This document shows positions 24,361-33,087 of a stretch of DNA of 44,699 nucleotides, in pieces. This DNA is from Kiritimatiellia bacterium (GTDB lineage: Bacteria; Verrucomicrobiota; Kiritimatiellia; RFP12; UBA1067). Location: positions 1-44,699 of the forward strand of contig JAFSTA010000146.1 of NCBI GenBank assembly GCA_017450695.1, given 5' to 3'. The position numbers were made by a program, and so were the translations under genes. Below the pieces are notes generated by a model. It searched no databases. It had not been told where the DNA came from and was given only the letters and a program-made list of their open reading frames with translations. How positions within the stretch are numbered: the stretch's first letter is position 1; every line of letters begins with the position of its first letter.

Positions 24361-27300
24361 TAGAGCTTTGCCGTGAACGAATAGACGCCGGAGCCTAGGC
24401 GGCAGGTCCAGCGGCCTTTGCGGGACTCGGAGGGCTTCACGCCGTCGGGGGCGTGGACATCCGTCGCGCCGGCCGGCAGGCAAACGGTCGCCTCCGCGTT
24501 GGGCGGGATTTCCACCTCCAGACGGAAGGCGTTTCCATCCCGCTTCCACTCGCTGCGAATCTGGCCGTAGGGACTCTTGTGCGAAGCACGCACCCAGCCC
24601 AGCCCGTCCACCATGTCGGGAGCAATCAGGAAACGCTTGAATCCAACCGCGTTCGGATCCACCTTCTCCGCAATCGTCGAAACCGCGTCATCCAGACGAA
24701 TTCCCGCGAGATACTGGTACATCCACGCAGAGATGTCGCCGAACATGATGTGGTTCTTGGAACTGCCGTGGAAGAAGTCTTCCCATGCCGTCGTCGCCCC
24801 GCGCCGAATCCAGTCTCCGAAGGAAGGGAAATCAGGCTTCGTCGCCATCGCGTAGGCGAGGTCGGTCCGTCCGGCTTCGCTCAGCGCACGGAAGACATAC
24901 TTCGATCCGAGAATGCCGAAGTTAATGTATCCCTTGTCGCGCTCAACCGCCGCCACCAGCTTCGCGGCCGCCTTCTCGCGCAGTTCGGGGGAGACCAGTC
25001 CCTGATGCAGGACGCATCCCTGTGCGCACTGGCTTCCCGTCGCGTAGATTCCGTCTTCCTTCGCCATCTCCTTGTTGACGGAGTCCTTGATCCGCGCAGC
25101 CAGTTCGGCGTATTTCTTCGCATCTTCCGGCTTGCCCAGTATTTCAGCCGCCCGCGCAACAATCATCGCGCCGAGGTAAAAATAACCGCTGGAAGTCAGC
25201 CGGACCGGTGTCAAGCCATCCTTCACGGGACACCAATCGCCGAGTCCGTGTTCCACGAGGCCGTTCTTCGCCCGACCAGCCGTGTAGTTCATGTACTTCA
25301 GCCAACCGGGATACGCAGTCTCCAAAATCCGCCGATCTCCGTTGTACACGTAGAGCATCCACGGGATGATCGTCAGGCTGCAGTCCCACGCGGGACCGTT
25401 TCCCCAGGCGTACCCCCAACCGCTTGTCGGCACGATGCCCGGAATGTTGCCGTCCGCGCGTTGCTCGTCGAGAATGTCCTGAATCCACTTCTCGTAGGCG
25501 GCGACATTCTGGAAGTTGTACTGCCCCATCTCCGATGCCAGCGCCGCGTCACCCGTCCAGCCGTTCTTCTCGCGATGCGGGCAGTCCGTCGGGTAGCCGT
25601 CCGCAAAATTCGACCGGTACGACCAGAGGAAGATGTTCTGGATTTTGTTCAGCAGTTCGTTCGAGCACTCGAACTTCCCTGCATCGGCGAACGCGGTGTG
25701 TACCACCTTCGCCTCGATTTCGGGCGATTTCTCCAGCCCGTCGATCTCGACATACTGGAAACCGTTGTAGGTGAAGCGCGGCTCATAGACTTCGGTTCCC
25801 TCGCCGGAGCAGATGAAACGGTCACGCTGGAACCATCCGCCGGGCAGGAAGAAGAAGGAACGGGGGTACCGGAAATGCCCGTCCGTCACGCGGTTTAGCG
25901 AACCATCGGCATTCTTTACCTCCCCGTACTGGATGGTGACAACATCCCCCTTCTTCTGACCGGAGATGTTGAGCTTCACCCAGCCCGCCATATTCTGCCC
26001 GAAATCGACAACCCAATGACCGTTGGGCAGACGGTTGACGCTCGCTGGGCGCAGTGTCTGCATGACCCGCGCACCCGGATGCCGTTCCGCCGTCAGACGC
26101 CCTGTCGGACCGCGCACCACCTGTACGGGAAGGTCGATCGCCTCGCGTCCCTTCGGCTGGAGCAACTCGCCCTCGCGGATGTCGTCGTACACGATCGGAC
26201 TGGTCACCTGCCGCCAGCTACCGTCGCTGACGATCGTCTCGCGCGTTCCGTCGGCATACGCGACTTCCAACTGCGCGATCATGGCGGGCAGGTTCCGCCA
26301 GGGCGCGTTGTCAAAATTCCAGACGGCGACAGCACGGACATCATACCAGCCGTGCCCCACCAGCACACGCAGCGTGTGGTCGCCGCCCGCACGCGCCAGC
26401 GTCTCCGTCACATCATACGTGGAGTACAACACGCGCTTGTCGAACTTCGTCGGCGACGGATCCAGCACCTTATCCCCTACCCGCGTACCGTCCAGCTCCG
26501 CCTCGTAGAAGCCCACGCCCGTAATGTGCAACAGCGCGGAAGCGACCGGTTTCTTCGTCGCGAACTTCTTCTCGAAGGCGGGCGAGTGCCGTTGCACCGT
26601 GCGCCGAATCTTCCCCCACGGCCCCGCGTCCGCCGCTGCCGCCACGCGGACGGGACTCCAGCTCTTGCCGTCGCGGCTCGCTTCCCACGCTCCGTCGCTC
26701 ACCGTCGCCCGGCCGTCCGGGAAGACGAACGCGCAAAGCACGCCAGCCGGACTCCTCGTCTGGTTGTTCACAGTAACGATGATCTCGTTGTCGCCTTCTC
26801 GCAGACACCCCGCCACGTCCAGCATCTCCAACCAGCGCCATTCGTACACATGCCCCCATGAGGAGGCGGCGAACTTGCCGTTGACCTGCAAGTGCCAGCT
26901 GTCGTCCCCCGTGATTCCCAAAATGACAGGCTTGTCGTGGCGCACGCCGACGTCGGGACGCAACTCGTGGAGAGGACGTCCCGCGCCCGAACCCGTTTTC
27001 GCAAGGTCACCCGACTTCACGTTGACCGTGCGGCGGAAGAACCACTTGCCCGAATCCACCTCCAGCGAAGGAGGCGTCGCCGCCTCCGGGCAAATCCACT
27101 TCGCCCCGTGCAGGTCGAAGTCCCCATAGGTCGCGGGGTTCGCCCCGATCCACTTCGCCTTCCAGTCTTCGGGGCGCAGGATGCCGGTCACCCAGCAGGC
27201 CGGTTCGCCGACCGCGTGGTATCCGCGGTTATCCCATGTCTCGACCGTCCACCAGTACCGATGAGAACTCGCAAACGCGCTCCCCGCGTACTCGACGTTC

Positions 27301-27572
27301 ACGGACTGCTCCGACGTCACGCGGCCGCTGTCCCACATGTCCGCGTCGCCAGCCAGCAGCTTCTCGCGCGAGCTCGCGACGCGTACCCGGTACGCCGTCT
27401 GCCGCACACCGTTCGATCCGTGTCCCGGCAACAACCAGCTCAATCGAGGATGGGATACATCCATCCCGACTGGATCGGTACGGTACTCGCAGGTCAGACC
27501 ATACGGTCCGTCCGCGCCCCAGCATACACCCGCCGCCAACAGGCACAACGCAAATCCGGCCATCTTTCTCAT
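24360..27572 (-). CDS. Secreted GH78 alpha-L-rhamnosidase
   Basis: A 1070-aa exported glycoside hydrolase. Start ATG at 27572, after AAGGAAGGAT, gives the signal peptide MRKMAGFALCLLAAGVCWG. Domains in order: an N-terminal Fn3-like region beginning YRTDPVGMDVSHPRLSWLLP, the Bac_rhamnosid N-domain (GVGFYEAELDGTRVGDKVLDP), a beta-sandwich with WVVDFGQNMAGWVKL, and the (alpha/alpha)6 catalytic domain. The latter has YPTDCPHREKNGWTGDA (E668, the likely acid) and a C-terminal beta domain. GH78 enzymes release L-rhamnose from pectic RG-I, glycosides or bacterial polysaccharide. It lies 59 nt downstream of the TolC-like gene and probably shares its promoter. Likely periplasmic. Confidence 0.93.
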   Translation of the reverse strand: MRKMAGFALCLLAAGVCWGADGPYGLTCEYRTDPVGMDVSHPRLSWLLPGHGSNGVRQTAYRVRVASSREKLLAGDADMWDSGRVTSEQSVNVEYAGSAFASSHRYWWTVETWDNRGYHAVGEPACWVTGILRPEDWKAKWIGANPATYGDFDLHGAKWICPEAATPPSLEVDSGKWFFRRTVNVKSGDLAKTGSGAGRPLHELRPDVGVRHDKPVILGITGDDSWHLQVNGKFAASSWGHVYEWRWLEMLDVAGCLREGDNEIIVTVNNQTRSPAGVLCAFVFPDGRATVSDGAWEASRDGKSWSPVRVAAAADAGPWGKIRRTVQRHSPAFEKKFATKKPVASALLHITGVGFYEAELDGTRVGDKVLDPSPTKFDKRVLYSTYDVTETLARAGGDHTLRVLVGHGWYDVRAVAVWNFDNAPWRNLPAMIAQLEVAYADGTRETIVSDGSWRQVTSPIVYDDIREGELLQPKGREAIDLPVQVVRGPTGRLTAERHPGARVMQTLRPASVNRLPNGHWVVDFGQNMAGWVKLNISGQKKGDVVTIQYGEVKNADGSLNRVTDGHFRYPRSFFFLPGGWFQRDRFICSGEGTEVYEPRFTYNGFQYVEIDGLEKSPEIEAKVVHTAFADAGKFECSNELLNKIQNIFLWSYRSNFADGYPTDCPHREKNGWTGDAALASEMGQYNFQNVAAYEKWIQDILDEQRADGNIPGIVPTSGWGYAWGNGPAWDCSLTIIPWMLYVYNGDRRILETAYPGWLKYMNYTAGRAKNGLVEHGLGDWCPVKDGLTPVRLTSSGYFYLGAMIVARAAEILGKPEDAKKYAELAARIKDSVNKEMAKEDGIYATGSQCAQGCVLHQGLVSPELREKAAAKLVAAVERDKGYINFGILGSKYVFRALSEAGRTDLAYAMATKPDFPSFGDWIRRGATTAWEDFFHGSSKNHIMFGDISAWMYQYLAGIRLDDAVSTIAEKVDPNAVGFKRFLIAPDMVDGLGWVRASHKSPYGQIRSEWKRDGNAFRLEVEIPPNAEATVCLPAGATDVHAPDGVKPSESRKGRWTCRLGSGVYSFTAKL

Positions 27573-27631
27573 CTCGTGATCCTTCCTTTTTCCAATCAGA
27601 TACCGACACCGCAAGAACGGCATTCAGCGCC

Positions 27632-29116
27632 CTAGTTCAAAATCGGCTCGACCGGCTTCCGTTCGCTCGGCGGCTCGTCCAGCCAGCTCGCCCAGCCGCC
27701 GCCCATCGCCTTGTAGAGCCTGATCAAATGCATGGCGATGTTCCCCTCGCTGATCGTGAACGATTCCTGCAGGGTCAGCAGCGAACGTTCCGAGTCCAGC
27801 ACGTTGTTAAAATCGCGCAGGCCATTCTTGTAGAGGTCCTGCGAAATGTTGACGGCGGACTGCGCCGCCTCCACCGCGCTGGTCAACGCCTCGAACCGGT
27901 GGAACTCCTGCACGTAGGCGGTCAGCGCGTCGCGAATCTCGCCCTGCGCCGTCAACAACGCCTGCCGGTATGTCGCGAGTGCCGCCTGATAGCGCGCATC
28001 CTGAATGTCGATGTTCGCCCGCACCGTGTTCCCGTTGAAGATCGACCACGAGAACGACGGCCCGAAATTCCAGTAGAGCGATTCCGACTTAAAGAGGTTC
28101 GATGCCTTCAGCGACTCCAGCCCGACAGAACCCGTCAAGTAAAAGTGCGGATACAGTTCCGCCTCGGCCACGCCGATGCGCGCGCACTGCGCCGCCAAGT
28201 TCCGTTCCGCCTGACGGATATCCGGCCGGCGACGCAACAGCTCCGCGTCAATCCCGGTCAACCGGCGCGGCGGAATGGGATCGGAGAAACGCACGTCCTG
28301 CAACGCCTCATGGAGCGTCCCCGGCTCCTGTCCCGTCAAAATCGCCAGCGCGTTCAGGTAACTCTCGATCTGCACGTGCAGATTGGGGATGGTGGCGCGC
28401 GTCGTCTCCACGTTGTATTTCGCCTGCTGCACCGCCAGATCGTCGCCGATACCGGCCTTATTGCGGGAGGCGAGAATATCCAGTGTCTCCTGCTGAATCT
28501 TCAGGTTGTTGTGCGCCACGATCAGCCGTTCTTTCATCGTCAGCAGATGCATGTAGTTTACGCCAACCTCAGCCGCCAGCGAAACCCACGCCTGATCCAA
28601 CCCGGCGATCTCCGCGTCCAGGGCAGCCCACGCCGCCTCGACATTCCGGCGTGTGCCGCCGAAGATATCGATCTCCCAGGAAGCGTCGAATCCGCCCGCG
28701 TAGTCATTGCGCGTCAGTTTCCGCCCCGTCTTCCCGTTGGCGCTGGTGCGGTCGCGCGTGTAGTTTCCGCCAAGTCCCAGAGACGGTTCCCACCTGCCAC
28801 GCGCGATCGCCAATTGCGCACGCGCCTCGCGCACGCGCATTGCCGCCACACGCATCGTCAGGTTGCTGGCGAACGCCTGATTCACCAGTGCCGTAAGCTT
28901 CTCGTCCTGAAAGATCTTCCACCAGGCGGAAATCTCCTCCGCCGAGATGGTGACGCGTTCCGACTGCGTCATCTTATTGGACGACACCGGCAACCCCGCG
29001 TCCGTGAGTTCGGACACAGGATTCGCCACCTCCGGTTCACGATAATCCGGCCCCACGGAGAAGCATCCAGCGCCCCCCAACGCCACCAGCGCAAACAGCC
29101 AAATCGACCCCTTCAT
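27632..29116 (-). CDS. TolC/OprM-like outer membrane efflux lipoprotein
   Basis: A 494-aa outer membrane factor of the NodT/OprM/CusC type. The ATG at 29116 follows GAGGAGAA; the signal peptide ends in the lipobox LGGAGC (C18), followed by the family signature VGPDYREP. Two OEP repeats cover about 60-260 and 280-475, with long helices, QAKYNVETTRATIPNLH, RRRPDIRQAERNLAAQCARIGVAEAELYP and SWSIFNGNTVRANI. Such trimers form the outer membrane channel of RND or ABC efflux pumps. No pump or adaptor gene is adjacent, so it is an orphan channel; the following rhamnosidase gene is an unusual operon partner. Confidence 0.92.
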   Translation of the reverse strand: MKGSIWLFALVALGGAGCFSVGPDYREPEVANPVSELTDAGLPVSSNKMTQSERVTISAEEISAWWKIFQDEKLTALVNQAFASNLTMRVAAMRVREARAQLAIARGRWEPSLGLGGNYTRDRTSANGKTGRKLTRNDYAGGFDASWEIDIFGGTRRNVEAAWAALDAEIAGLDQAWVSLAAEVGVNYMHLLTMKERLIVAHNNLKIQQETLDILASRNKAGIGDDLAVQQAKYNVETTRATIPNLHVQIESYLNALAILTGQEPGTLHEALQDVRFSDPIPPRRLTGIDAELLRRRPDIRQAERNLAAQCARIGVAEAELYPHFYLTGSVGLESLKASNLFKSESLYWNFGPSFSWSIFNGNTVRANIDIQDARYQAALATYRQALLTAQGEIRDALTAYVQEFHRFEALTSAVEAAQSAVNISQDLYKNGLRDFNNVLDSERSLLTLQESFTISEGNIAMHLIRLYKAMGGGWASWLDEPPSERKPVEPILN

Positions 29117-29144
29117 ACGTGTTCTCCTCATATAGAAAAGACTA

Positions 29145-29173
29145 ATTATAGAGATTTCCAGCGCCGAAAACAA
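29145..29173 (-). promoter_or_regulatory. Promoter of the TolC-like/rhamnosidase operon
   Basis: On the minus strand TTGTTT (29173-29168), exact 17-bp spacer, perfect TATAAT (29150-29145). The start point near 29138 gives a short 22-nt leader. Confidence 0.65.
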
Positions 29174-29222
29174 GACGAAACCGCGTGTCGCGGGACATTC
29201 GGGGGAGATTGAGGGAAGGAGA

Positions 29223-29287
29223 TAAGTGGCGGCTGCGCCGCCTAAGTGGCCCTGCGGGCCTAAATGGGGCTTGCGCCCCTAAGTTTA
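29223..29287 (+). repeat. Triple-hairpin repeat, copy 2
   Basis: TAAGTG + GGCGGC-TGC-GCCGCC, TAAGT + GGCCC-TGC-GGGCC, TAAAT + GGGGC-TTGC-GCCCC, then TAAGTT. This is the most symmetric of the four copies. Confidence 0.85.
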
Positions 29288-29830
29288 CCGGGGAAGCCGG
29301 GGGAGCGTGTTAAGCCGGGCAAGCCGGATATTCAGGAAACGCAATACGGTCGCGACGGGGCGCGACCCTCCCCTTGCGGCTGTGCGTCTCTGCGCGAGGC
29401 AACTCCTACTTCCTGCTCATTGCTTTCGCTACGGGGAGTCACGGAGTTTCGGAGAAGGAAGGGAAAAAAGGCAACAACTCAAACAACGGAAAGACAACTC
29501 GCGGGCGGTCGTCGCGCAACCGCGCGACGGTTCCCATCCGGCTCGCGGTTGCGAACCGCCCAGATTCAAGTTGTTCTCGATGTTGTCCCTGTTGTTTCCA
29601 GATCCCTGCCTTGCCTAGAGGCAAGCCGGGCAAGCGTGTCAAGCCGGGAGCCGGATATTCAGGAAACGCAATGCGGTCGCGACGGGGCGCGACCCTCCCC
29701 TTACGGCTGCGTACGACAAGCGACATGCGACATGCACGGCAACATTCCGAGCTTCTCGACACGAGCCTATCGCTTCTCAGCTTCTCAGCTTCTCAGCCTC
29801 TCAGCTTCTCAGCTGGCGTGAAGCGCCCCT
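29288..29830. repeat. Dispersed repeats with a 63-bp direct duplication
   Basis: A unit running from GCCGGATATTCAGGAAACGC through GACGGGGCGCGACCCTCCCC occurs at about 29323-29385 and again at 29651-29712, only a few bases different. Also present: GCTTTCGCTACGGGGAGTCA (29423 on), CTCAGC units (29775-29811) and GGCGTGAAGCGCC (29815-29827). An open plus-strand frame runs through but is made of repeats, so no gene is called. Confidence 0.75.
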
Positions 29831-29842
29831 ACCTGCTACCCG

Positions 29843-31483
29843 CTATTTCAAAAGGTCTTGCAGAGGAATGCCCATGCGGCCCGACTCGTAGATACGGCGC
29901 ATCTCTTCGTGCGAAAGCGTCCGAGTCCAGAGCGCGAAATCGTCGAGGAAACCGTTGAACGCGGATTTGTACTGCCCCGTTCCGTCCTGTCCGAGGACGA
30001 ACGGAAGGTTCGTGGGAACCACAATCTTGGCCGCGTTCTCCGAAATCCAGTAGAGATGTCCGTCCTGTCCGCCCTGATAGAAGCGAATGACACCCTCTTT
30101 GTCGCGCGTGACGGCATAGAACGTCCATTTGCCCAACGTGGTATCGTACGGACCGAGGTCGATTCTGCCCTGGTTGACGAGTCCTGCATTGAAGCTGACA
30201 CCCGGATTCTTCACATTGTTGATTTGCTTCGCAGCGGTGATGAGAATGCCGATATTGTTTCCGCTTTTCCAATCCTTGTTCCCCACGATGACAGGATCGC
30301 CTTTCGGCGCGGCATCCATACGCACCCACATGGCCATCGCGAAGTCGCCGCCGTTTTCAAAAGCGAGGCGATCCGAACCCTCCAGCCGGACGCTGGAGAT
30401 ACCGTTCGTTCCCGGCGCAATGCGCAAGGCCCCGCCGATGAAATCGCCCTTGCTGACAATGGCGGCCGTACCCGTCGCAACGGGTTTTGGTCCGTCCGCA
30501 ATCGCGTTGACGAGATCCTTCCCTTCAAACGGGAAATAGGCGACAAGGGAGTCGTTCAACTTGCGTTGCGGAGTCGTTGCCGCGGGCTGCGTACCCACCA
30601 CCGGCCCATCGAGATCCATGCTGGAGGTGTCGATGCCGAAGTGACGGAGTGCCGTGGCGGCGATGGAACAGTTCTGCGGGGTTCCCGCAATCCGTCCCGC
30701 GACGACGTTCCGCCCGCAGACGAGGAGCGGAATGGTCGTGGCTTGTCCGTTCATCATTCCGTGTCCCCTCGCATATCCGCCGTGGTCGGCAGTGACGATA
30801 ATCAGCCAGTCCTCCTGCGAGAAACTCGGACGGGAGGAGATCGCGGAGAGCGCATCCCCGATCGCCACGTCAGAGAGATGAACCGTATGAAAGTAACCCG
30901 TCGTGTACGGATAGTACCCGCAGGAATGTCCACCGTGGTCGGGCCAATCGATGTACCACATCACGGCGTCGGGGGCATCGGAAGCGGCGAGAATTTTCGG
31001 TACCGCAACCGCATTCTCCTCATCGGACGCATGGATGGAGGGTACCTTCGGGTCGGGGGAGATGCTCTGATCCCATTTCCACGAGAAGCGGAACAACGCC
31101 TTCTTGTCGGGCTTCGCCGCCACGAGTCGGGAAAGCCAGCTCGGCCACTTCTTATGGTCGCATTTGTTCGGCTCGTTGCCTCTCTGATTGGTCTTGTGTC
31201 CCGAGACGCCGGTGGCGATGGCGAGGTGGTTGGGACCGCTGATCGTAGGCGTATCGAGAATCGTGTTGGCGGTCAACGACCAGGCGCACTTGTAGTCCGG
31301 CTGCCACTTGCCGTCCTTGAGCATCCGCAGATTCGGCGCGGCGGCATTCTCCAACGCATCCGCGCGGAATCCGTCCAACATAATGACAAGCGCCTTCGGC
31401 GTCCGGTCCGCAGCACTCGCCGTCAGAGAAAGCGCAACGGCTATTCCGCATCCGAGAAGTTTCCAAGCGATCAAGTTCTTCAT
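29843..31483 (-). CDS. Exported alkaline-phosphatase-fold enzyme with LamG-like domain
   Basis: A 546-aa exported protein, signal peptide about 1-24 (ends LTASAA). Residues 30-330 form a type I phosphodiesterase/nucleotide pyrophosphatase-like domain: metal ligands in VIMLDGFRAD (D37), the nucleophile loop TISGPNHLAIATG with S82 where most relatives have Thr, YIDWPDHGGHSCGYYPYT, and VTADHGGYARGHG. After a linker rich in T and P, residues about 355-535 are a LamG/concanavalin-like module (LVAYFPFEGKDLVNAI, FAMAMWVRMDAAPKGDP, GFLDDFALWTRTLSHEEMRRIY). It could be a phosphodiesterase or phosphomutase-like enzyme acting on glycans; the substrate is not evident. ATG at 31483 is chosen because it starts the signal peptide. 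Confidence 0.82.
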   Translation of the reverse strand: MKNLIAWKLLGCGIAVALSLTASAADRTPKALVIMLDGFRADALENAAAPNLRMLKDGKWQPDYKCAWSLTANTILDTPTISGPNHLAIATGVSGHKTNQRGNEPNKCDHKKWPSWLSRLVAAKPDKKALFRFSWKWDQSISPDPKVPSIHASDEENAVAVPKILAASDAPDAVMWYIDWPDHGGHSCGYYPYTTGYFHTVHLSDVAIGDALSAISSRPSFSQEDWLIIVTADHGGYARGHGMMNGQATTIPLLVCGRNVVAGRIAGTPQNCSIAATALRHFGIDTSSMDLDGPVVGTQPAATTPQRKLNDSLVAYFPFEGKDLVNAIADGPKPVATGTAAIVSKGDFIGGALRIAPGTNGISSVRLEGSDRLAFENGGDFAMAMWVRMDAAPKGDPVIVGNKDWKSGNNIGILITAAKQINNVKNPGVSFNAGLVNQGRIDLGPYDTTLGKWTFYAVTRDKEGVIRFYQGGQDGHLYWISENAAKIVVPTNLPFVLGQDGTGQYKSAFNGFLDDFALWTRTLSHEEMRRIYESGRMGIPLQDLLK

Positions 31484-31583
31484 CTGTTTCCCTTTCCTTT
31501 TCCGAGACGGAAACTCCGGCGCGAACAGCCCCGTGACCGTTTCTCGCATGGTTCTGGTTTCCCTCCCGCGTGTTGCTGGAGAT

Positions 31584-31613
31584 AGCCTATCCTTTTGAGA
31601 AGGGGGTTGTCAA
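31584..31613 (-). promoter_or_regulatory. Possible promoter of the phosphatase-LamG gene
   Basis: Minus strand TTGACA (31613-31608), 18-bp spacer, TAGGCT (31589-31584). The -35 is perfect and the -10 poor. Confidence 0.35.
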
Positions 31614-31624
31614 GCCCGGCTGAT

Positions 31625-32010
31625 CCGGGGAAAGTGAATGGTTAAATGGTTAAATGGTCGCTTCGCTCCCTTTAAATTTACGAAAGGGTTAGCCGGGTAA
31701 ACCAGGGAAAGCCGGGAAAGCGGGGGTGTGAAGGGTTAAATGGTTAAATGGTTAAATGGTCGCTTCGCTCCTTTTCAATTTAAGGAAAGTGTTCGCTGGG
31801 TAAGCCGGATATTCCGGACAATCCGGGTCGATCCATCCTGCGCAAGGCTACGGAGGGCTGTCGCGTCCGGTCTCTGCGGCCCATCCCTTCTATCCCCCGT
31901 CGATCCCTTTTATCCCTTCTTCCCAGCTCCCAGCCTCTCAGCTTCCCCGCTTCTCAGCTGGTGCGTAGCGCTTCTAGCCACCAGCTACCAGCTGACGCGA
32001 AGCGCGTACG
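31625..32010. repeat. Dispersed repeats in a divergent gap
   Basis: Two copies of GGTTAAATGGTTAAATGGTC with the following GCTTCGCTCC (31639 and 31741), separated by GCCGGGTAAACC-type units. Then GGTAAGCCGGATATTCCGG (31799), GCGCAAGGCTACGGAGG (31840), CTCAGC units (31935-31958) and GGTGCGTAGCGCT/GACGCGAAGCGCG palindromes (31960-32006). No gene. Confidence 0.75.
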
Positions 32011-32030
32011 AAAGCGCCTTCACATTCGAC

Positions 32031-32059
32031 TGGTTTTTCTTTTTGAATCATGTTATACT
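32031..32059 (+). promoter_or_regulatory. Possible promoter of TPR-YdbH genes
   Basis: TATACT (32054-32059) is a good -10 in the context GTTATACTA, also seen in the menA promoter; TGGTTT 17 bp upstream is a weak -35. Confidence 0.45.
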
Positions 32060-32085
32060 AATCGCGTCTTTTGGAGTTACTGACT

Positions 32086-33087
32086 ATGAAAAGCCATACA
32101 TTTTCATTTTTGTGCGTCTTGTTGCTGGCGTTTTTCACGCTGAACCAGGACTTTTCGGCGGCAGACTCCGCAGCCGAAAGTGGAAAGCCGAAGAAGGTTT
32201 CCGAACTGCTGCAGAAGGTCACGGAACTGATGGACGCGGCGCAGGATGCGTATGTCGATGGGGACGCGCAAAAGGCGATTGCCGGTTACCGCGACGCGCT
32301 CAAGGAGATCGACCGCATCGAGGCGGAAAACAGCGACCGTGCCGACACAGCGGAATTCTCCCCCGTCCGTTTCCGTCGCGCGTTGTGCGAGACCACGATC
32401 GACCGGATCATGCTGGAGGAGGCATCCGCCACTTCCAGGACGGTCGCGGTAACCGACACGACGGAACTGGAAAAACGTCGTGCCGAACGGAAAAAGGCCG
32501 CCGAGACCAACAACGTGCCGGACACGGCAATCAACCTCTCCGCCAAGAAATCGGCGGAGGAACTCGCGTTCAGCAAGCAGTCACAGGAAAAGAAGGAAAG
32601 CGACAAGGGAAAAGCCGAAGAGAAACTCGACATAGAAGGCGAACTGGAATTCGCCAAGGATATGCAGTCCGTGCAGCGGTTCGAGGATGCCGAACACTCG
32701 CTCGTGAAAATCCTGAAGGTTGACCCGGACAACCGCGAGGCGATGTTCCTGCTGGCGCTGGTGCAGTTGCAGTCGGGCCGCGCCAAGGACTCGCTCATTC
32801 TGCTCGACGACCTCCTCTCCGACACCCCGCGCGACGAAGCGACGCTCCTGCTCGCAGCCGCGGCCCATACCTCGGCGGGCGAATACTCCAAGGCGATGGA
32901 GAAGCTTGACCTCGCGATGAAGATTAACCCGAAGCGTCCGGACGGATACCACAACATGGCGTGGCTCCTGGTAGAAATGAATCCGAAACAGACGAAGGAG
33001 GCGGAAGCGTACTATCGTCAGGCAACCCGTCTCGGAGGAGCGCGTGATCTGGATCTCGAACGGAGATTGGGTCTGGCCACTGAGTAA
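32086..33087 (+). CDS. Exported TPR-repeat protein
   Basis: A 333-aa protein with signal peptide (MKSHTFSFLCVLLLAFFTLNQDFSAA) followed by a charged helical region with an AEVEKRR-type coiled coil (about 120-190). At least three TPR-like repeats follow in the C-terminal half (AKDMQSVQRFEDAEHSLVKILKVDPDN, EAMFLLALVQLQSGRAKDSLILLDD and EYSKAMEKLDLAMKINPKRPDGYHNMAWLL, cited as separate segments). TPR arrays bind partner proteins; none is identifiable, but the stop overlaps the start of the YdbH-like gene by 1 nt, so the two are likely a functional pair in the cell envelope. ATG at 32086 follows TTTTGGAG. Confidence 0.8.
   Translation: MKSHTFSFLCVLLLAFFTLNQDFSAADSAAESGKPKKVSELLQKVTELMDAAQDAYVDGDAQKAIAGYRDALKEIDRIEAENSDRADTAEFSPVRFRRALCETTIDRIMLEEASATSRTVAVTDTTELEKRRAERKKAAETNNVPDTAINLSAKKSAEELAFSKQSQEKKESDKGKAEEKLDIEGELEFAKDMQSVQRFEDAEHSLVKILKVDPDNREAMFLLALVQLQSGRAKDSLILLDDLLSDTPRDEATLLLAAAAHTSAGEYSKAMEKLDLAMKINPKRPDGYHNMAWLLVEMNPKQTKEAEAYYRQATRLGGARDLDLERRLGLATE

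Noticed and set aside
27236-29212. Long plus-strand frame (658 codons) opposite the TolC-like gene
   Set aside because: Antisense shadow; the minus strand has lipobox, family motifs, ribosome site and promoter.
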